A stretch of DNA of 64,000 nt, from positions 66,131,383 to 66,195,382 of the forward strand of contig CM047805.1 in assembly GCA_026214975.1 (NCBI GenBank). The letters run 5' to 3'. Position 1 is the stretch's first letter; each line of letters begins with the position of its first letter. A program made the position numbers and the translations under genes. The stretch is from Gentiana macrophylla. Its lineage: Eukaryota; Streptophyta; Magnoliopsida; Gentianales; Gentianaceae. Below the pieces are notes generated by a model. It did not search any database, was not told where the DNA came from, and saw only the letters and a program-made list of their open reading frames with translations. Shown here piece after piece: positions 1-11,837 of this stretch.

Positions 1-1089
1 ATACTGTCCATAATCATGAACAGCATTCACTTGATAAGGTGCAGGGGGATTGAATTGACACTAGCCAATCATGTGGCCAGTCTGACAGCAATTTTCACAA
101 TACAGAAATTGAGAGTTCTGTGGAAAAGGGGGAGTTTGATTGAACGGATTGGAAATTTGAGATGTTGCCATGCCTCGCCTGCAAACATGGCGATCAAACT
201 TTGAATATTCACTTCCTCAACCTTAGGAGGAGGCGAGGTGCTTGAATTGCTTGATAAGAGGCGTAGTTATATTTGGCAATGTCCTCGAACAAAGTGCCCA
301 CCCTCATCAGCGTTTTCAAAACGCCCCACCAGATGAACTATTGACCATGCCTTTTGTAAGCTCGGTCAATCCACTAAAGAAAGTGTTGACTTGCCTTTCT
401 AGTGGCAAGCCATGGTGGGGACACTTTCTAAGCAGAGACTTGAATCTTTTCCAACACTCGAAAAAGGATTCATTCTCTTTCTGGTGGAAAGTGAATATCT
501 CATTTAAACATTGGGCCGTTTTGGAAGGTGGGAAATATTGACTCAAGAACTCCTTTTCGAGTTCTGCCCAAGTATTTATAGATTCAGCTGGGAGAGAGCT
601 ATACCACTCCTTAGCTTCTCCCTTCAACGAAAAAGGAAAGAGTTTCAGTTTGATGGCATCCTCACTTACTCCTTGGATGCGTGTGGTGCCGCATATCTCC
701 AAGAATGTATGCAAGTGAGTGTGCGGATTTTCGGACTGAAACCCGTGGAAAATTGATGCATGATGCATCATCTGAATGAGGCCAGGCTTTAGCTCGAAGG
801 TATGAGCATTAATGGCCGGTAGGATGATATCCGGGTTGACTGTGACTGCGCCAGGCATGGCGTAGTCTGCCAACGTACGTCTATCATTAGCAGCCATTAT
901 TACAAAATCTGTAATTTCCTCGGCTAACTGATCATCGAGATCTTGCTCGGCTCTGTCTGCCAGAAACGCAGAACGGAAAATCCGCCTATTTGGCCGGACA
1001 ACGGTTCGCTCGGGGTCAGGGGTGTATAGTAACGGTCCCTTCTGACTCCGAGTTTGCATAAACCAAAACCAAAAACAAGATGTCCGCAC
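1..1089 (-). pseudogene. Athila-like gypsy gag (5' part, broken)
   Basis: This is the capsid-type Gag of a Ty3/gypsy retrotransposon. The open part (1089 down to 316, 257 aa) starts with a TRSQKGPLLYTPDPERT-like leader and contains the retrotrans_gag core, including LKLFPFSLKGEAKEWYSSLP, a W-x-E-L-x-x-x-FL-x-x-FPPSKT stretch and CPHHG. These are hallmarks of Athila-type gag. Below 316 the same strand still reads as the zinc-knuckle region (CENCCQTGH) but has stop codons, so the gene is broken and runs off the window at base 1. The matching PBS and LTR lie upstream at 1501-2943. The class is well supported; the sub-lineage is from remembered family consensus. Confidence 0.8.
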
Positions 1090-1192
1090 GAATTTCTTAC
1101 AAAGGCTACACTAAACTCTAAAGTAAAAAAAAACGTAAATAAAACAGAAAAAGAGACTATAATACAAAACAGAACAGAGAACAGAAAATATA

Positions 1193-1226
<34 letters not shown>

Positions 1227-1337
1227 TTTATAACACTCGGTCGACCGAGAGATCAGGTTCGGTCGACCGAGAGATCAGGTTCGGTCGACCGAACTAATTA
1301 ATTTTTTTTTTTTAATTTTTTTTTAAAAGATATATAT
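1193..1337. repeat. (TA)n, poly-T and triple TCGGTCGACCGA palindrome
   Basis: A TA microsatellite (about 1190-1209) runs into about 20 T's. Three perfect 12-bp palindromes TCGGTCGACCGA follow at 1237-1248, 1259-1270 and 1281-1292, spaced 22 bp apart by GAGATCAGGT-type spacers. More AT-rich sequence comes after. The same palindrome recurs twice inside the adjoining LTR (2471-2482 and 2493-2504). All of this lies in the leader of the Athila-like element. Confidence 0.85.
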
Positions 1338-1500
1338 TACCAAGGTGTGAATTATACCACACTCGGGTGTGATCCCTACGTCAAATACGACCCTAGTTTT
1401 GTTTTTTTTTTATTAATTTTTTTATTTAACGTAAACAGCAAACTAATGGCACTAACCTACGAAAAACTAATAACAAAAAAAACTAGACAACCGTACCGAT

Positions 1501-1623
1501 TCCCCGGCAACGGCGCCAAAAACTTGTTTTTGGTTCCATTGGCGGGAATACTAACCACTATACTACCTTAGAAAAATTAATAATGAACTGGACAACCGTA
1601 CCGATTCCCCGGCAACGGCGCCA
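1501..1623 (-). other. Duplicated primer-binding site of the Athila-like element
   Basis: The minus strand carries TGGCGCCGTTGCCGGGGA twice, at 1501-1518 and 1606-1623, each inside a longer shared block (CCGTACCGATTCC on one side, AAAAACTTG on the other). This sequence is the usual Athila/Tat primer-binding site, complementary to the 3' end of plant tRNA-Asp. The copy at 1606 is next to the LTR edge at 1630 and is the functional one by position. The other is a 105-bp tandem copy. Confidence 0.8.
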
Positions 1624-1629
1624 AAAACT

Positions 1630-2943
1630 TGTCTCGGATTTTATCAACGGAAAACAACAAGTAATAAATTATAAATCCGGTTTACCCCAAGTGCGGGGAT
1701 CGTAGTATAGTAGCTACAACCGGAGTCGATCTCAGGGAATCGAGATTGGTCTAGTTCTTAATTTTTCTAAAGGTTGTCACGAAAAACACAAAACAAAACT
1801 AAAACGAATACAATAAACCTGGACAGAGGTTGTCAATCCAAAGCCGGAAATATAGTTGCGGACCTAAACTAACTAAATAAATCTATTCTATAAATAAAAG
1901 AAAATAAACTTCTAAGATAACAACGAAGAACAAGGCACATAGATAATTTCAATTAATTTCAACGAAGAACAAGCATTGATCCACCTATCCCGCAACCCTC
2001 AATTTCTACTCTAGATCGTTTAGTGAAGATTTAATAAAGACGTGGTTCACCTATCAAAGGTATGAATTCCTACTCTCGTAGATAATTCGTCTATTAATCT
2101 ATCATCTCTCGATCTTAAAGATTAACGCTTCCATAACCAAGGTGCAAGATTTCTCAATCTAACAACCTAGAAATTAACCTAACAACTCTCGTTATTTTTA
2201 GGTTAAAAATCCAACCTTTACTATGGTGATCTAGGATTTAATAACGATTCTCATCACACATTAAACATCAACAAAGAATACATTTATCAATGAAATTGCA
2301 TAAGAACAATAAAACATAATAAAGATACAATCTTTAATTAAACTCACAAACAATCCAAGAGTTGAAATCAAAACGTTGCTGGGACGGTTTTAAAACGCTT
2401 GTCCCGAAGTGCCTAGCCTCTACTCATATCCGCATTTAACGAAAAAAATAAATAAAAATAAATATGTTGCTCGGTCGACCGAAGGTGTGCACTCGGTCGA
2501 CCGAGTGCTTCTCCTTTTTTTTTGATTTTCTGTCTCGGCTCTGTTCCCAAATGATTTTTTTCGTGTTCTGTGCTGCTGCTGAATGCCGTCCTTTTATAAC
2601 CTTCTTCGAGCTAGGGTAACAATTATCCGTTTTTTTTCTTTTCTTAAAATAATAAAACCCTAATAAAAATATGATAATTCCAATTTTGCCCTTCTAGATA
2701 TATCTTCAATTAAAATGCAGCTCGAAACCCTTCAGCTCGTTGACTCATCCACGATATGCTCGTTGTACCTACAATAATAAAAACGTGCAAAGTGTAACAT
2801 CACATATATAAAGATATTTACCAATAAAATCACATAATTAACCCGAATTTGCACTTAAATACTTTTAAAACTCATTTGCTCAATAAATCAATTAAACGCT
2901 TAATTTCTATGCGAATTATACGAATATGGAGTGAATTGCTACA
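1630..2943 (-). repeat. 5' LTR of Athila-like retrotransposon
   Basis: The LTR edge next to the PBS is TGTCTCGG (read on plus). The far edge is placed at GCTACA (2943), where the interrupted chromovirus coding sequence begins. This gives TGT...ACA ends and about 1.31 kb. A TATA-like GGTTATAAAAGG on the minus strand (about 2591-2602) fits a U3 promoter. Two TCGGTCGACCGA palindromes lie at 2471-2504. The partner LTR is outside the window, so the outer edge rests on the TGT/ACA rule and the junction only. Confidence 0.65.
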
Positions 2944-4530
2944 AAATATAACGATATAAATCAGATAAAATCACCCTTAACACCATACGTAGTTGTTCAG
3001 CATGTGCTTGAGCCGGAGTCATCAAATGCAACGTAATAGTATTACCATTCAAAGGTAAACTCCATGTATTCAAACGACCACTGTAAGATGCATCATTATC
3101 ATATTGCCATGGCCTTCTCAAGAATAAGTGTGTAACAAACAAAGGCACCACATCATATAACACTTCATCAACTAATTTACCCACACGAAATTTGATAAGT
3201 GCTTGGGCAGCCACACGCACTTCACCCACATCATTCATCCATTGTAAACTATAGGGTTGGGGATGTGGTAAAATAGCAATATGAAAGTCTTTAACAAGAG
3301 TTTGGCTCACCAAATTTGCACAACTAGCCGAGTCAATGATATAGTTGCAAGTGCGGCCCGCAATGCCACAAGTTGACTGAAAAATATTTTCTCGCTGAAT
3401 TGAATCCTCCAATTTTGTACGAATAGCCAAAGTCTTGAGAATCACATAACAAGCACCATAATCTTCGGTAGCATTTGCATCAAAAGTTTCACCTTGCACA
3501 TCAGCAGCATCGTTGGTCTCATCCCCCTCCGAATGGGATTCATAGTCATCACGGGGTAAAGGCTGCCCCAAAATAGTCATAGTATGTTTATTAGGACAAG
3601 TGGCTGCATAATGACCCTTCCTTTGCATTTGAAGCATTCAATATCCCTAGAATGCCCCACCTCAGCTTTACCTTTGTTAGCACTCAATATCTCGTTTATT
3701 TTACCTTTTTGAACATTTGGTTTAAACCCACCATCAACTTTCTTTGCAAAATCAGGATTGGATGATCCGCCTTGTTGGAAAGACGGTGTAAAAGAGCTGT
3801 GATACCCAAAAATTTTATTTGATCTAGCACGCTCCTCTTTTCGAGCTTTCAACCTCCGTTCAACCATAAGAGCTCCTTTTAACATCTCCGGTAGAGTTTG
3901 GTAATTTTGCAACTCAACTTGTCCCGCAGTATCATCATATAAGCCACAAAGAAAACGCTGCATAGTGACATCTTCAGGTTCAATAATGTTTGCCCGAAGC
4001 ATCGTTAATTGCATCTCGTCATGAAATTCCTCAACCGTACCACCCGATTGCAATAATTGCTGGAGTTTATATCCTTGGTCCCGAAAATAATGATTCGGTA
4101 CCCATTTCAACCGCATATGTTCCGTCAAAAGAGTCCAACTATTAATAGGCGGTTCACCACGTCGTCTACGTGTTTCTTGAAAACTATGCCACCAAATCAT
4201 AGCATAATCCGTAAACTCCAAAGTTGCTATGCGTGCCTTCTTAACATCACTATAATTATGAACCGAAAAAATTTGATTCATCTTCATTTCCCATGCCAAG
4301 TATTTACCCGGATCAGGCTTACCATCAAAAGAAGGAATTTTATATTTCAAGCCATGCAAATTATCATCATGAACATCTCCAACATCAGGCTGTTCATACT
4401 CATCCTCCACGTCACTATAAAGATCACCTCCATGTCTACCACCACTACCACGGCCACCATTGCCATGGCCACCATTACCTCCTCCACGTCCACGACCTCT
4501 ACCGTTTCCAAAACCATGTTCTTGGAACAA
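2944..4530 (-). pseudogene. Chromovirus-like gypsy gag-protease (truncated, frameshifted)
   Basis: Gag starts near 4530 with a GRGRGRGGG-type Gly/Arg-rich N-terminus. The gag core follows (IPSFDGKPDPGKYLAWE, WWHSF, FVPNHY-like and RANIIEPEDV segments). The zinc knuckle begins as CFKCKG near 3640 and continues as KGHYAATC in another frame, so there is an indel at about 3620-3637. The aspartic protease follows (YIIDSASCANLVS, then HPQPYSLQW and a RPWQYD box). The usual protease motif is D-S/T-G, so DSA is degenerate. RT and integrase are missing because the Athila-like LTR cuts in at 2943. Confidence 0.8.
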
Positions 4531-4985
4531 CTAAGCCATTTGATCCGCTAAAGTTTGTTGCATTGTTTCAAAACGTATTGTTAACTCACCATTAACAGCC
4601 TCGGCATGAACACGTAGTCTAGCCTATAAAGCATTTTCTTCCGGAGTTCCCATTGTTTCTCACAAAACTCTCATGTTTGCACTCACCCTCAACACTTGCC
4701 TTAAGGTATTTGCAACCGTCAAATAAATCTAAAGAAAGAGAAAACCGCATATTTCCACAAATAGGGACCTAAGTCACCAATTCACTTAATCAAACTAAAC
4801 AAGGAAATGAAAGCATAAAAGAAGTTGGAAAAGATTGGTAGAGATTGATATCCAAGTATGGAACAAACAAGGTGAACAAAGTCGTGCACCACAAACACTA
4901 TAAATGAACAACTACTAATCTCTTTTTTTTTTTACAAACACACGGCCTTTTTTTTCTTTTTTTTTTAATTCACGGCCTGATTCTT

Positions 4986-5020
<35 letters not shown>

Positions 5021-5480
5021 CAACATTAGCAATAATTGATGCAAGATAAAAATAACTACACCCTGAATGCACTTAAAGAAGGAGAAGGTGAAAAGGTTTT
5101 AAGTTACACGAATGGGAAATCCAGCCGTAGGGGGGGGAAAATTGGTGAAATTGTTAGGTAGAAGACAAGAAGATGATGAAGATGATATGAATATTTCATT
5201 GAAAAACTTGAAGATATGAAGAAACCTTGAAGAAACACTCAAAGAAGATGAACAGTCATGAATTTTTTTGGTAGATTTTCTGGAAAACTATGAAGAACAC
5301 AAGCATATAACATAGATTCAGCACTTAGACAAGCAAGAACACATACAAATTGGCTGAAAATTTTTCTAAGCATGCGCTATATATATATATATATATTTTA
5401 AACGAAATGAAAGAAAGAAAAGAAATAAATGGAAGAACAAGGATATTTGATACCTCAATCCCTAGTCTCTGATATCAATT
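4531..5480 (-). other. Leader and PBS of the chromovirus-like element
   Basis: No gene is seen here. The stretch lies between gag and LTR on the minus strand and holds long T-runs (about 4922-4972 and 4990-5016) and a TA microsatellite near 5380-5397. The minus strand has TTGATATCAGAGACTAGG next to the LTR edge at 5480. It resembles the initiator-Met tRNA primer-binding site TGGTATCAGAGC with one change. Confidence 0.6.
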
Positions 5481-6230
5481 GATGTGGTTCTTGGTAGGAT
5501 CTAGATTGAGATAGCAATGAAGTAAAGAGCAATGCCTAGTTTTCTTAGAGAATCAGCACCCTAAGAACCCTAAACGAGAATATCACACAAAGAGAGCACA
5601 CACCTTTGATAAATTCTCAAGTTAGCAAAATACCCAATCAGCAAGGAAAATACTAACTCACTTAAAATTCAATCACTGAATTTGAGAATTTTTAAATATT
5701 TCACTCAAAGTTGTGTTATCATTCATTGAAAGGAGAATGTCTTATATAGGCTACGAATCTGAAAACTAGCATGCCAAATTTCGATGTGGGAACAATGCAC
5801 ATCATACACGCCTATTACTTAGAAAGGTGGGCTTTGGGCTTGTCTCAAAAGTTAATTAGAAAATAGTTTGGGTTTTGGGCTTTTCTTAAAACTTAATGGA
5901 AATAGTTTGGGCTTTGGGCTTTACTCAAAAACTTAAAGGAAAATAGTTTAAAATAGCCCACAAATAAAATAGATCAAATCAGCCCATTTAATCCCAATTG
6001 CAACACAACAAGGATTTAATGGGTAAGTCTTTGTCCTTCTTCCATAAAACGTGTTGTTTAAGACTTGCCAATATTAGATTCTTCGCAGCTTCCTCGAACT
6101 TCTTCTTTTGTAATCTAGTGATTTGACCATCCGAAGAACAAGTGGATCTTCATTTTGAATAGCATTCTGGTTCATATAAGATTATCTTTGATGCACGATT
6201 CACCACTTAGACTTTGATTCCTTTCGACAG
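5481..6230 (-). repeat. 5' LTR of the chromovirus-like element (outer edge uncertain)
   Basis: The inner edge is TGATGTGGTTCTTGG at 5481, directly beside the PBS. On the minus strand a TATA-like CTATATAAGA lies near 5740-5750. Beyond it, in U3, are three direct repeats of about 45 bp built on AATAGTTTGGGCTTTGGGCTT (about 5825-5950). No second LTR is present for comparison, so the outer edge (about 6200-6240) is a guess. Confidence 0.5.
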
Positions 6231-6239
6231 AATTTCAAA

Positions 6240-6982
6240 AAATTATGATATCTTTGATTTTTCAAGTTAATTGACTTCATCTCTATTTCACTTTGTACGA
6301 GTAAAAGTAAATGCCCACTTCTGAAGTAGTAACATATTAAGCGCATATTCTGTTATGAGCCACCATTTTTAAGCACGTATAACTCACTTCCCTTGGTGTG
6401 TAGTCGATAGCATATTGCTTTGACTAGAGTTGATCCTGGCTTTATCACGAATCAAGTTCCACCAACGCTTAGAAAGGCAAAGGAATTTCGGATTCGGTAG
6501 TTTATCATGATTGGGGCTGTGAGGATAGTTAAACCAATGAGAGTTCACCCGCCAAGAAAGAGAAGTGCATTGAAATATATACATCTATATTCTCTTTGGC
6601 AATATCTTATTCGATGGAGCGTAAGACGTACGACTTTTGCATAGACCGATAAACGTGAGCCTAAGAGTAATATATGCTCGGTTCTCGATCCGCCTTGCCT
6701 GCTCAATTAATTTAAAAATAACATGTTTGAAACTGGTTAGTTCGATTACGGGTTGACGTAATGTGAGATAGTCTGCATTACTAAGCGGTTATGAAAGTTA
6801 TTGCACACACATTGGCTCATGATGTGAATAGTGTTTAATGTGTTACTAATGGATACGAGTGGCATGATCTTGATCTTGACTCAGTGAAGCATAGTTGTTT
6901 TTAATTAACTTGTATATTGATCTGAGTGTTATTTTCTTTTCGCCTTTTCGCTCGGGACGATCAAAAGCTAAGTAGGGGTAGT
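6240..6982 (+). other. 3' internal remnant and PPT of a plus-strand Athila-like element
   Basis: No convincing coding region is seen. The stretch ends with GCTCGGGACGATCAAAAGC and then AAGTAGGGGTAGT (about 6970-6982). This resembles the conserved block ending in a GTGTGGGGG-like polypurine tract just before the 3' LTR of Athila-type elements, and it sets the element's orientation as plus. Everything upstream has been lost at the junction with the chromovirus LTR. Confidence 0.55.
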
Positions 6983-8475
6983 TGAATGGTACCAATAATT
7001 CTACCTTTATTCACCCCGAATTCTGCTCAAGAGAGGATATATTGGCTTGTTATTATGTGGAATAGGTGTCAAATGCTATGTGAGTGTTTTCAGGATCGTA
7101 AAAAAAAATGCCCCCCAGATATGCCGTTAACGGCATATCTTGGGGGCATTTTTTGTAATTCTGCATCTGTGTTATTTTCCTAAGGTTTTGGTACTCTTTT
7201 GTCTCATTTTGCGTGTTTTATAGGATGTACCGGATCTGGAGCATTGGAGGGTGGATCTAAACCGAAAGAAATACATTGGGCCAAGTGGTTGAAGTCCAAG
7301 AAGAAGCCTGTTGAAGAAAATGAAGAGAAGAAGGCCCGTACCCCGAAGGCTAGGCCCGGTAAACCGGCGTCTTGTTGGACACAAAATTGATTCTGCCGCA
7401 TTATCTAAGTCGGTTAGGGTTTTAGAGAGTCTTAAGTCGGCTATTGTATCTATATAAAGCCGCATATAATGAAAGCTGAGATATGCTCAATACAAACATA
7501 AGTGTTACATATTACATTACAATTATTATTATGCAATAAAGTTTTCTTGAGCTTTGGAGAGTTGTTTTTGGTTTCCTCCCTTCTTCCATCATCTCTAGCT
7601 TGAGTAGATCGGGCTAGATCACCATTGTTGAAGGTATGAAGCTTTGAACGTTCCTTTATTGTCTTCAATATGGTAGATCTGTTTGTATTTATGTGTTTTA
7701 GTTAAATGCTTGTTTAACAACCCCATAATTTACTTATTTTAATCATACTAAGCAATGTAGATCCAGAAATTAGGAAAAGCCACCCCGGTAACCCGGCGGT
7801 CTATACCGGTTTACCGAGGCATGTTTCAGAAAACCTAAACTGGGATTCACTACAGCTACGTTGATCGGCAGGAATAATTAAAACGAGTAATAGGTCTAGC
7901 CAATCTAGTATTCGTAATTCGTAAATTAACATGAAGGACTATTAGTGAAGTGTTAATTAGGACATAGTCTAGAATGGATCCTAGGAACGTGTTGGTCAAT
8001 GTCGGCAGATGTCTAGGCAAGTTAGCGGTATGAGTTAGCACTCAATATCGGAAGTCCTAGTTCTTTATGCGTATGGGCAATTACGGACCAATTAAGGAAG
8101 GTAGCTTGTGTATAGATTGTCTACTGCCATTGTCGGAGTAGATAGGAGTAGGAATTGCACCCATAGCTGATAATGATAATTAAAACAAAAGGTTCACGAT
8201 TAATCTAAGGAAATTGTGTAGGGAAGTAAACATACCGATTAACTAATCCAAGTTAGTAGATTGGTGAGGAGAGGGAGAGGTATACCATGTTTGTTTTCTT
8301 TTATGTAATTGTTGGTCAATGACCGCCTCTATGTTGCTTCTTAATTAGGTTAGAATAGTTTATACTTATAGTTGCATTGTCTCTGTGGGATCGACATTGA
8401 CTCACATTTACTATACTATGATGTACCTAGTATTCTTGCTAGTAATATCGACGTTAGTGACTTACACGCGATCAG
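6983..8475 (+). repeat. Plus-strand Athila-like LTR (about 1.5 kb)
   Basis: The LTR starts as TGAATGGTACC after the polypurine tract. It contains a 52-bp near-perfect palindrome (7103-7154), a TATA box TCTATATAAAGC (about 7449-7460), and near its end TCTCTGTGGGATCGACATTG (about 8378-8400), a phrase typical of Athila LTR 3' ends. It is taken to end about GCGATCA (8475), where Tat-like coding sequence on the opposite strand begins. It is a 3' LTR by its PPT. The small ORFs at 7172-7668 have no recognisable product. Confidence 0.6.
7103..7154. repeat. 52-bp near-perfect palindrome (hairpin)
   Basis: Two 26-nt arms meet at GCCGTTAACGGC with no loop bases. They differ at one position (C at 7116 against the base pairing with 7141). 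The outer ends are A6 and T6, and the stem has a C-run paired to a G-run. It lies in the 5' third of the LTR, upstream of the TATA box. Confidence 0.9.
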
Positions 8476-10432
8476 CCGCTCTTTTCCAGAGGACTCAGGC
8501 CTCCTTGGCATCCTCTGGTAATACCCCGTTTTCTATGTATGCTTTGATTTCATCTATCCAACATGTAGCCGATGGTTGAAAATCCATGATTTCAGCTCGG
8601 AAGACAGCGGGTTCTTCCAAGTATTCAATCATGATCATGGGGTCGATGAACTCATCTTTGAAGATCAGTTTGGATAAATAATCTGCCCGCTCATTCCGCT
8701 CTCGCTATATGTTCCGGAATTTGCAATACTTAAAGCCGCTTCATAATTTTCTGATAAGATTGAGGTACTTTTTCAGCACTTCATCTCATGCTTCAAACGT
8801 GCCATTGATTTGGCAGACCACCACCTTTGAATCACAAAACACTTTCAAGTTTTCAACGTTCATAGCTTTGGCCAACTCCAGCCCGGCTATGAATGCTTCA
8901 TACTCAGCCTGGTTGTTGGAGGTGGTGAAGTTGAATCTTAAGGCCTTCTCGATCTCTTCAGACGAACCCGGCTCCAAGAGTATTATCCCAGCTCCACAGC
9001 CATTTCGGCTCACGGCCCTATCAACATACATCTACCAGCAGTGGGTCGGCCTTTTCGGCTCGGCCTCTGCTGGGGTGTTCAATTCATCAATGTTCGGCGA
9101 ACTAAGCTGTCCGGCGGTTCCTTCCTCATTGAAGCTCATCTCGACTATGAAGTCCGCTAGAGCTTGTGCCTTGAAAGCTTTTCTGGGCTCGTATAGGACG
9201 TCGAACTCGGTCAATTCGATGGCCTATCGTAGCAAACGGCCAGAGAGGTCCGGCTTATATAGCAACTATCACAGAGGACTATTTGTTAAGAACATAGTTG
9301 TGTGTGAAGAAAAATAAGCCCTTAATTTTTGGGCAGCAATAACAAGTGAGTAAGCTAATTTCTCTGCATTAAGATAACGGATCTCAACGGGACTGAGGCC
9401 CTTGGAAACGTAGTAGATGGGCTTTTGGAGGGTCCTGTCCTTCTTGACAAGAACGGCTGCAACGGCCCGGTCCGAAGCTGCCAGATATATAAAAAGTTCA
9501 TCTCCTAACGCCAGACTGGCCAACAGATGAGGGCTTTCCAGATAAGTCTTGATGGCCTTGTAGGCCTGTGAACACTCTTCGGTCCATTTCAAGTTCTTGT
9601 TCCCCTTGAGAATTTTGAAGAATGGAAGGCATTTGTCTGCTGATTTGTAAACGAACCTTCCCAAGGCGATGATTCTCCTATTTGGCCTCTAGTCCTCCTT
9701 CACATAGGTCGGCTCTCTCATGTTGGCCAGGGCTTGGATCTTCTCTGTGTTTGCTTCAATTCCTCTTTGAGTTACCATGAAACCTAGGAACTTTCCATCT
9801 TGGACTCCGAAAATGCATTTCGTGGGGTTTAGATTCATAGAATGCATCTTCACATTGTTGAAGGTTTCTTGCAGATCGGCTAGGTGATTGGTTCGGGTGG
9901 ACTTGACGACCATGTCGGCGATATATGCCTCCATGTTTTTCCCGATTTGAGAGCCAAACACCTTATTGACCATTCTCTGGTAAGTGGATCCGGCGTTCTT
10001 CAACCCGAAGGCCATCGTTTCATAATAGTACATTCCGCATGCGGCTCTAAAGGCTGTATCTCCTTATCTTCCTCAGCCATCCTCACTTGATGATACCCAT
10101 AGTAAGAATCAAGGAAACTCAACATTTCGAATCCAGTGATCTGGTCAACCATTCTGTCGATTCTGGGCAATTCATAGGGGTCTTTGGGGCAGGCCTTGTT
10201 CAGGTCAGTGAAATCGACGCACATGTGCCACTTTCCATTGTGTTTTTACCATCACCACATTGGCCAACCAAGTCGGATATTGAAGCTCTTTGATGATTCC
10301 GGCTTCAACCAACTTGCTCACTTCAATTTTGATTGCTTCCTCTTTTTCTTTAGAGAACTGACAGGCTTCCTGTTGTATAGGTTTGAAATGAGGATCCACA
10401 TTCAGATGATGTAATGAAATCTCAGGCTCCAT
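8476..10432 (-). pseudogene. Tat-like gypsy reverse transcriptase-RNase H region (broken, 3' truncated)
   Basis: Reading down the minus strand, RT begins near 10432 (FSKEKEEAIKIEVSKLVEAG) and continues as CVDFTDLNKACPKDPYELP (10224) and MAFGLKNAGSTYQRMVN (about 10015). The catalytic box reads YIADMV where the family has Y-x-D-D, so the first catalytic Asp is lost. RNase H of Ty3 type follows (9664-9269: PFFKILKGN, YYVSKGL, YSLVIAAQKLRAYF). A second archaeal-type RNase H follows (9031-8786: NNQAEYEAFIAGLELA), which is a Tat-lineage hallmark. Several frameshifts separate the blocks. The reading ends in an IKAYIENGVLPED-like linker near 8480, and integrase is missing. Confidence 0.85.
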
Positions 10433-11690
10433 GCCCCTTATAGTCTGTGACTATCCAAGAAAATGCATCCAAGTTCTCTTTGAGAAACAACACCAGCTTC
10501 TCTCTTTCTTTTTCTTCCATCTGTCCACCAATCTTCACATTCTGGTCAGGATATTTCTCATTTATTGCGATCTCGATCAGTTCATCTTCAGTGATGAAAT
10601 CAAATTCATCCCTCATTTGGAGTGTGTCACAGATGACCGCTCTAAGCTCGATGACCTCCCATTGGGTGATGTTCATTTGTGGGTACGGCTCGTTTCGAGC
10701 TTTTGTTACCTCAATTGTGTACACACGGGCCCATTGGGAAGCCGACTCGGGTGCCTCGACCTGGGGCCTTTTGTAAATTCCTCTCGTAGGGTAATCACTG
10801 TGGTTTGTTGTCATATGGTTCAACAGAGTTTGAGGCCGGCTGACGACCATCCCGATTTCTTCGTCTATGTAAAATTTTACCCTCTGGTGAGAGGTCAAAG
10901 CAACCATTTGAAACTTTCTTTGCGACGGGATCCCCAGGATTTCGGTATAATGGGAATGCAAGTCGACCACCAGGAAGTCGATCTTTTCTTTACGGTATGG
11001 GGGATGGTCACATATCTCCACTTTTAAGTCGATAACGCCCAGAACTGTCACTTTATCATTGGAGAATCCCTCCAACAATCCTAGGTAAGGCTTCAATCTC
11101 AAAATTCCAATCTTCAATTGTTTCAGTGTTCCTAGGTAAATAATATCCCGAGCGGCTCCCGTGTCTAGGAGAACTCGGTTCATGCCAAAATCATTTATTC
11201 CCACCTGCACCACAATCGGTAACTCCATTGCCCCAAAAGGGCCTGCCAGCTCGCTTCGGGTGAACGATATTTCTTGTTTATCCGGAGCCAAAATGACCGG
11301 CTTTTCTCTTTCCCTGACGTTGACTGCATTGATTTGACTCTTGATCAGATGGTTGCTGGGAAACTCCTCTATGATTACCTTAATTTCATTTTGATATCTT
11401 CGAGGTCCCCAATCATTTCTGTTTCCTCCACCATGCTTCTTATACTTATCTAGTTCTCCGTTCCTGATCATCTTGTCGGCAATTTTTCTCAGGGTAATGC
11501 ATTCATTGGTGAGGTGACCATGATCTTCATGAAAATCACAGTACCTCGTATCGTCTCTTGAACTGGGGTCGGACCTCAAAGGCCTCGGCCTCTCCACCTT
11601 GTCAAGAATTTTGTACAATATTTTAGATAGGCTTGCATTGATGGGAACGAACTCGGATTCATCAAATTTGAACGGTTTTTTGACTTCCAT
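10422..11690 (-). pseudogene. Tat-like gag C-terminus and aspartic protease
   Basis: This is a 422-aa open block. It starts with a zinc-finger-like YCDFHEDHGHLTNECITLR (about residues 50-68), the CX2H variant seen in Tat-type Gag. The protease follows near residue 175 with VLLDTGAARDIIYL; the family motif is D-T/S-G-S/A. The C-terminal part (IEIAINEKYPDQ, ENLDAFSWI) leads into RT in the next block. The reading stays open here but is broken on both sides, so the polyprotein is not functional as found. Confidence 0.8.
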
Positions 11691-11837
11691 GTCTCGATAT
11701 TTCCCTCTCTTTCGATCATCCTTCCGTTCTTCCGTATGCTCTTCCCTCTTGTCATCCCTCGAGGACCTAGATTTGCTTCGATTTTTTCATTTTCCCGAGG
11801 GCGAGGGGGCAGCTTCGTTCAGTCCGAATATGTGGGC

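Noticed and set aside
4057..4595. Plus-strand readings rich in His/Thr/Ser
   Set aside because: They are the reverse complement of the Gly/Arg-rich start of the chromovirus-like gag and have no independent support.
6384..6584. 66-aa minus-strand reading as an env-like gene of the Athila-like element
   Set aside because: It is short, on the wrong strand for the element defined by the PPT and LTR, and has no signal peptide or transmembrane pattern.
10431..11027. 198-aa plus-strand reading
   Set aside because: It lies opposite the Tat-like protease block, which has clear zinc-finger and DTG motifs. The plus reading has no recognisable domain.
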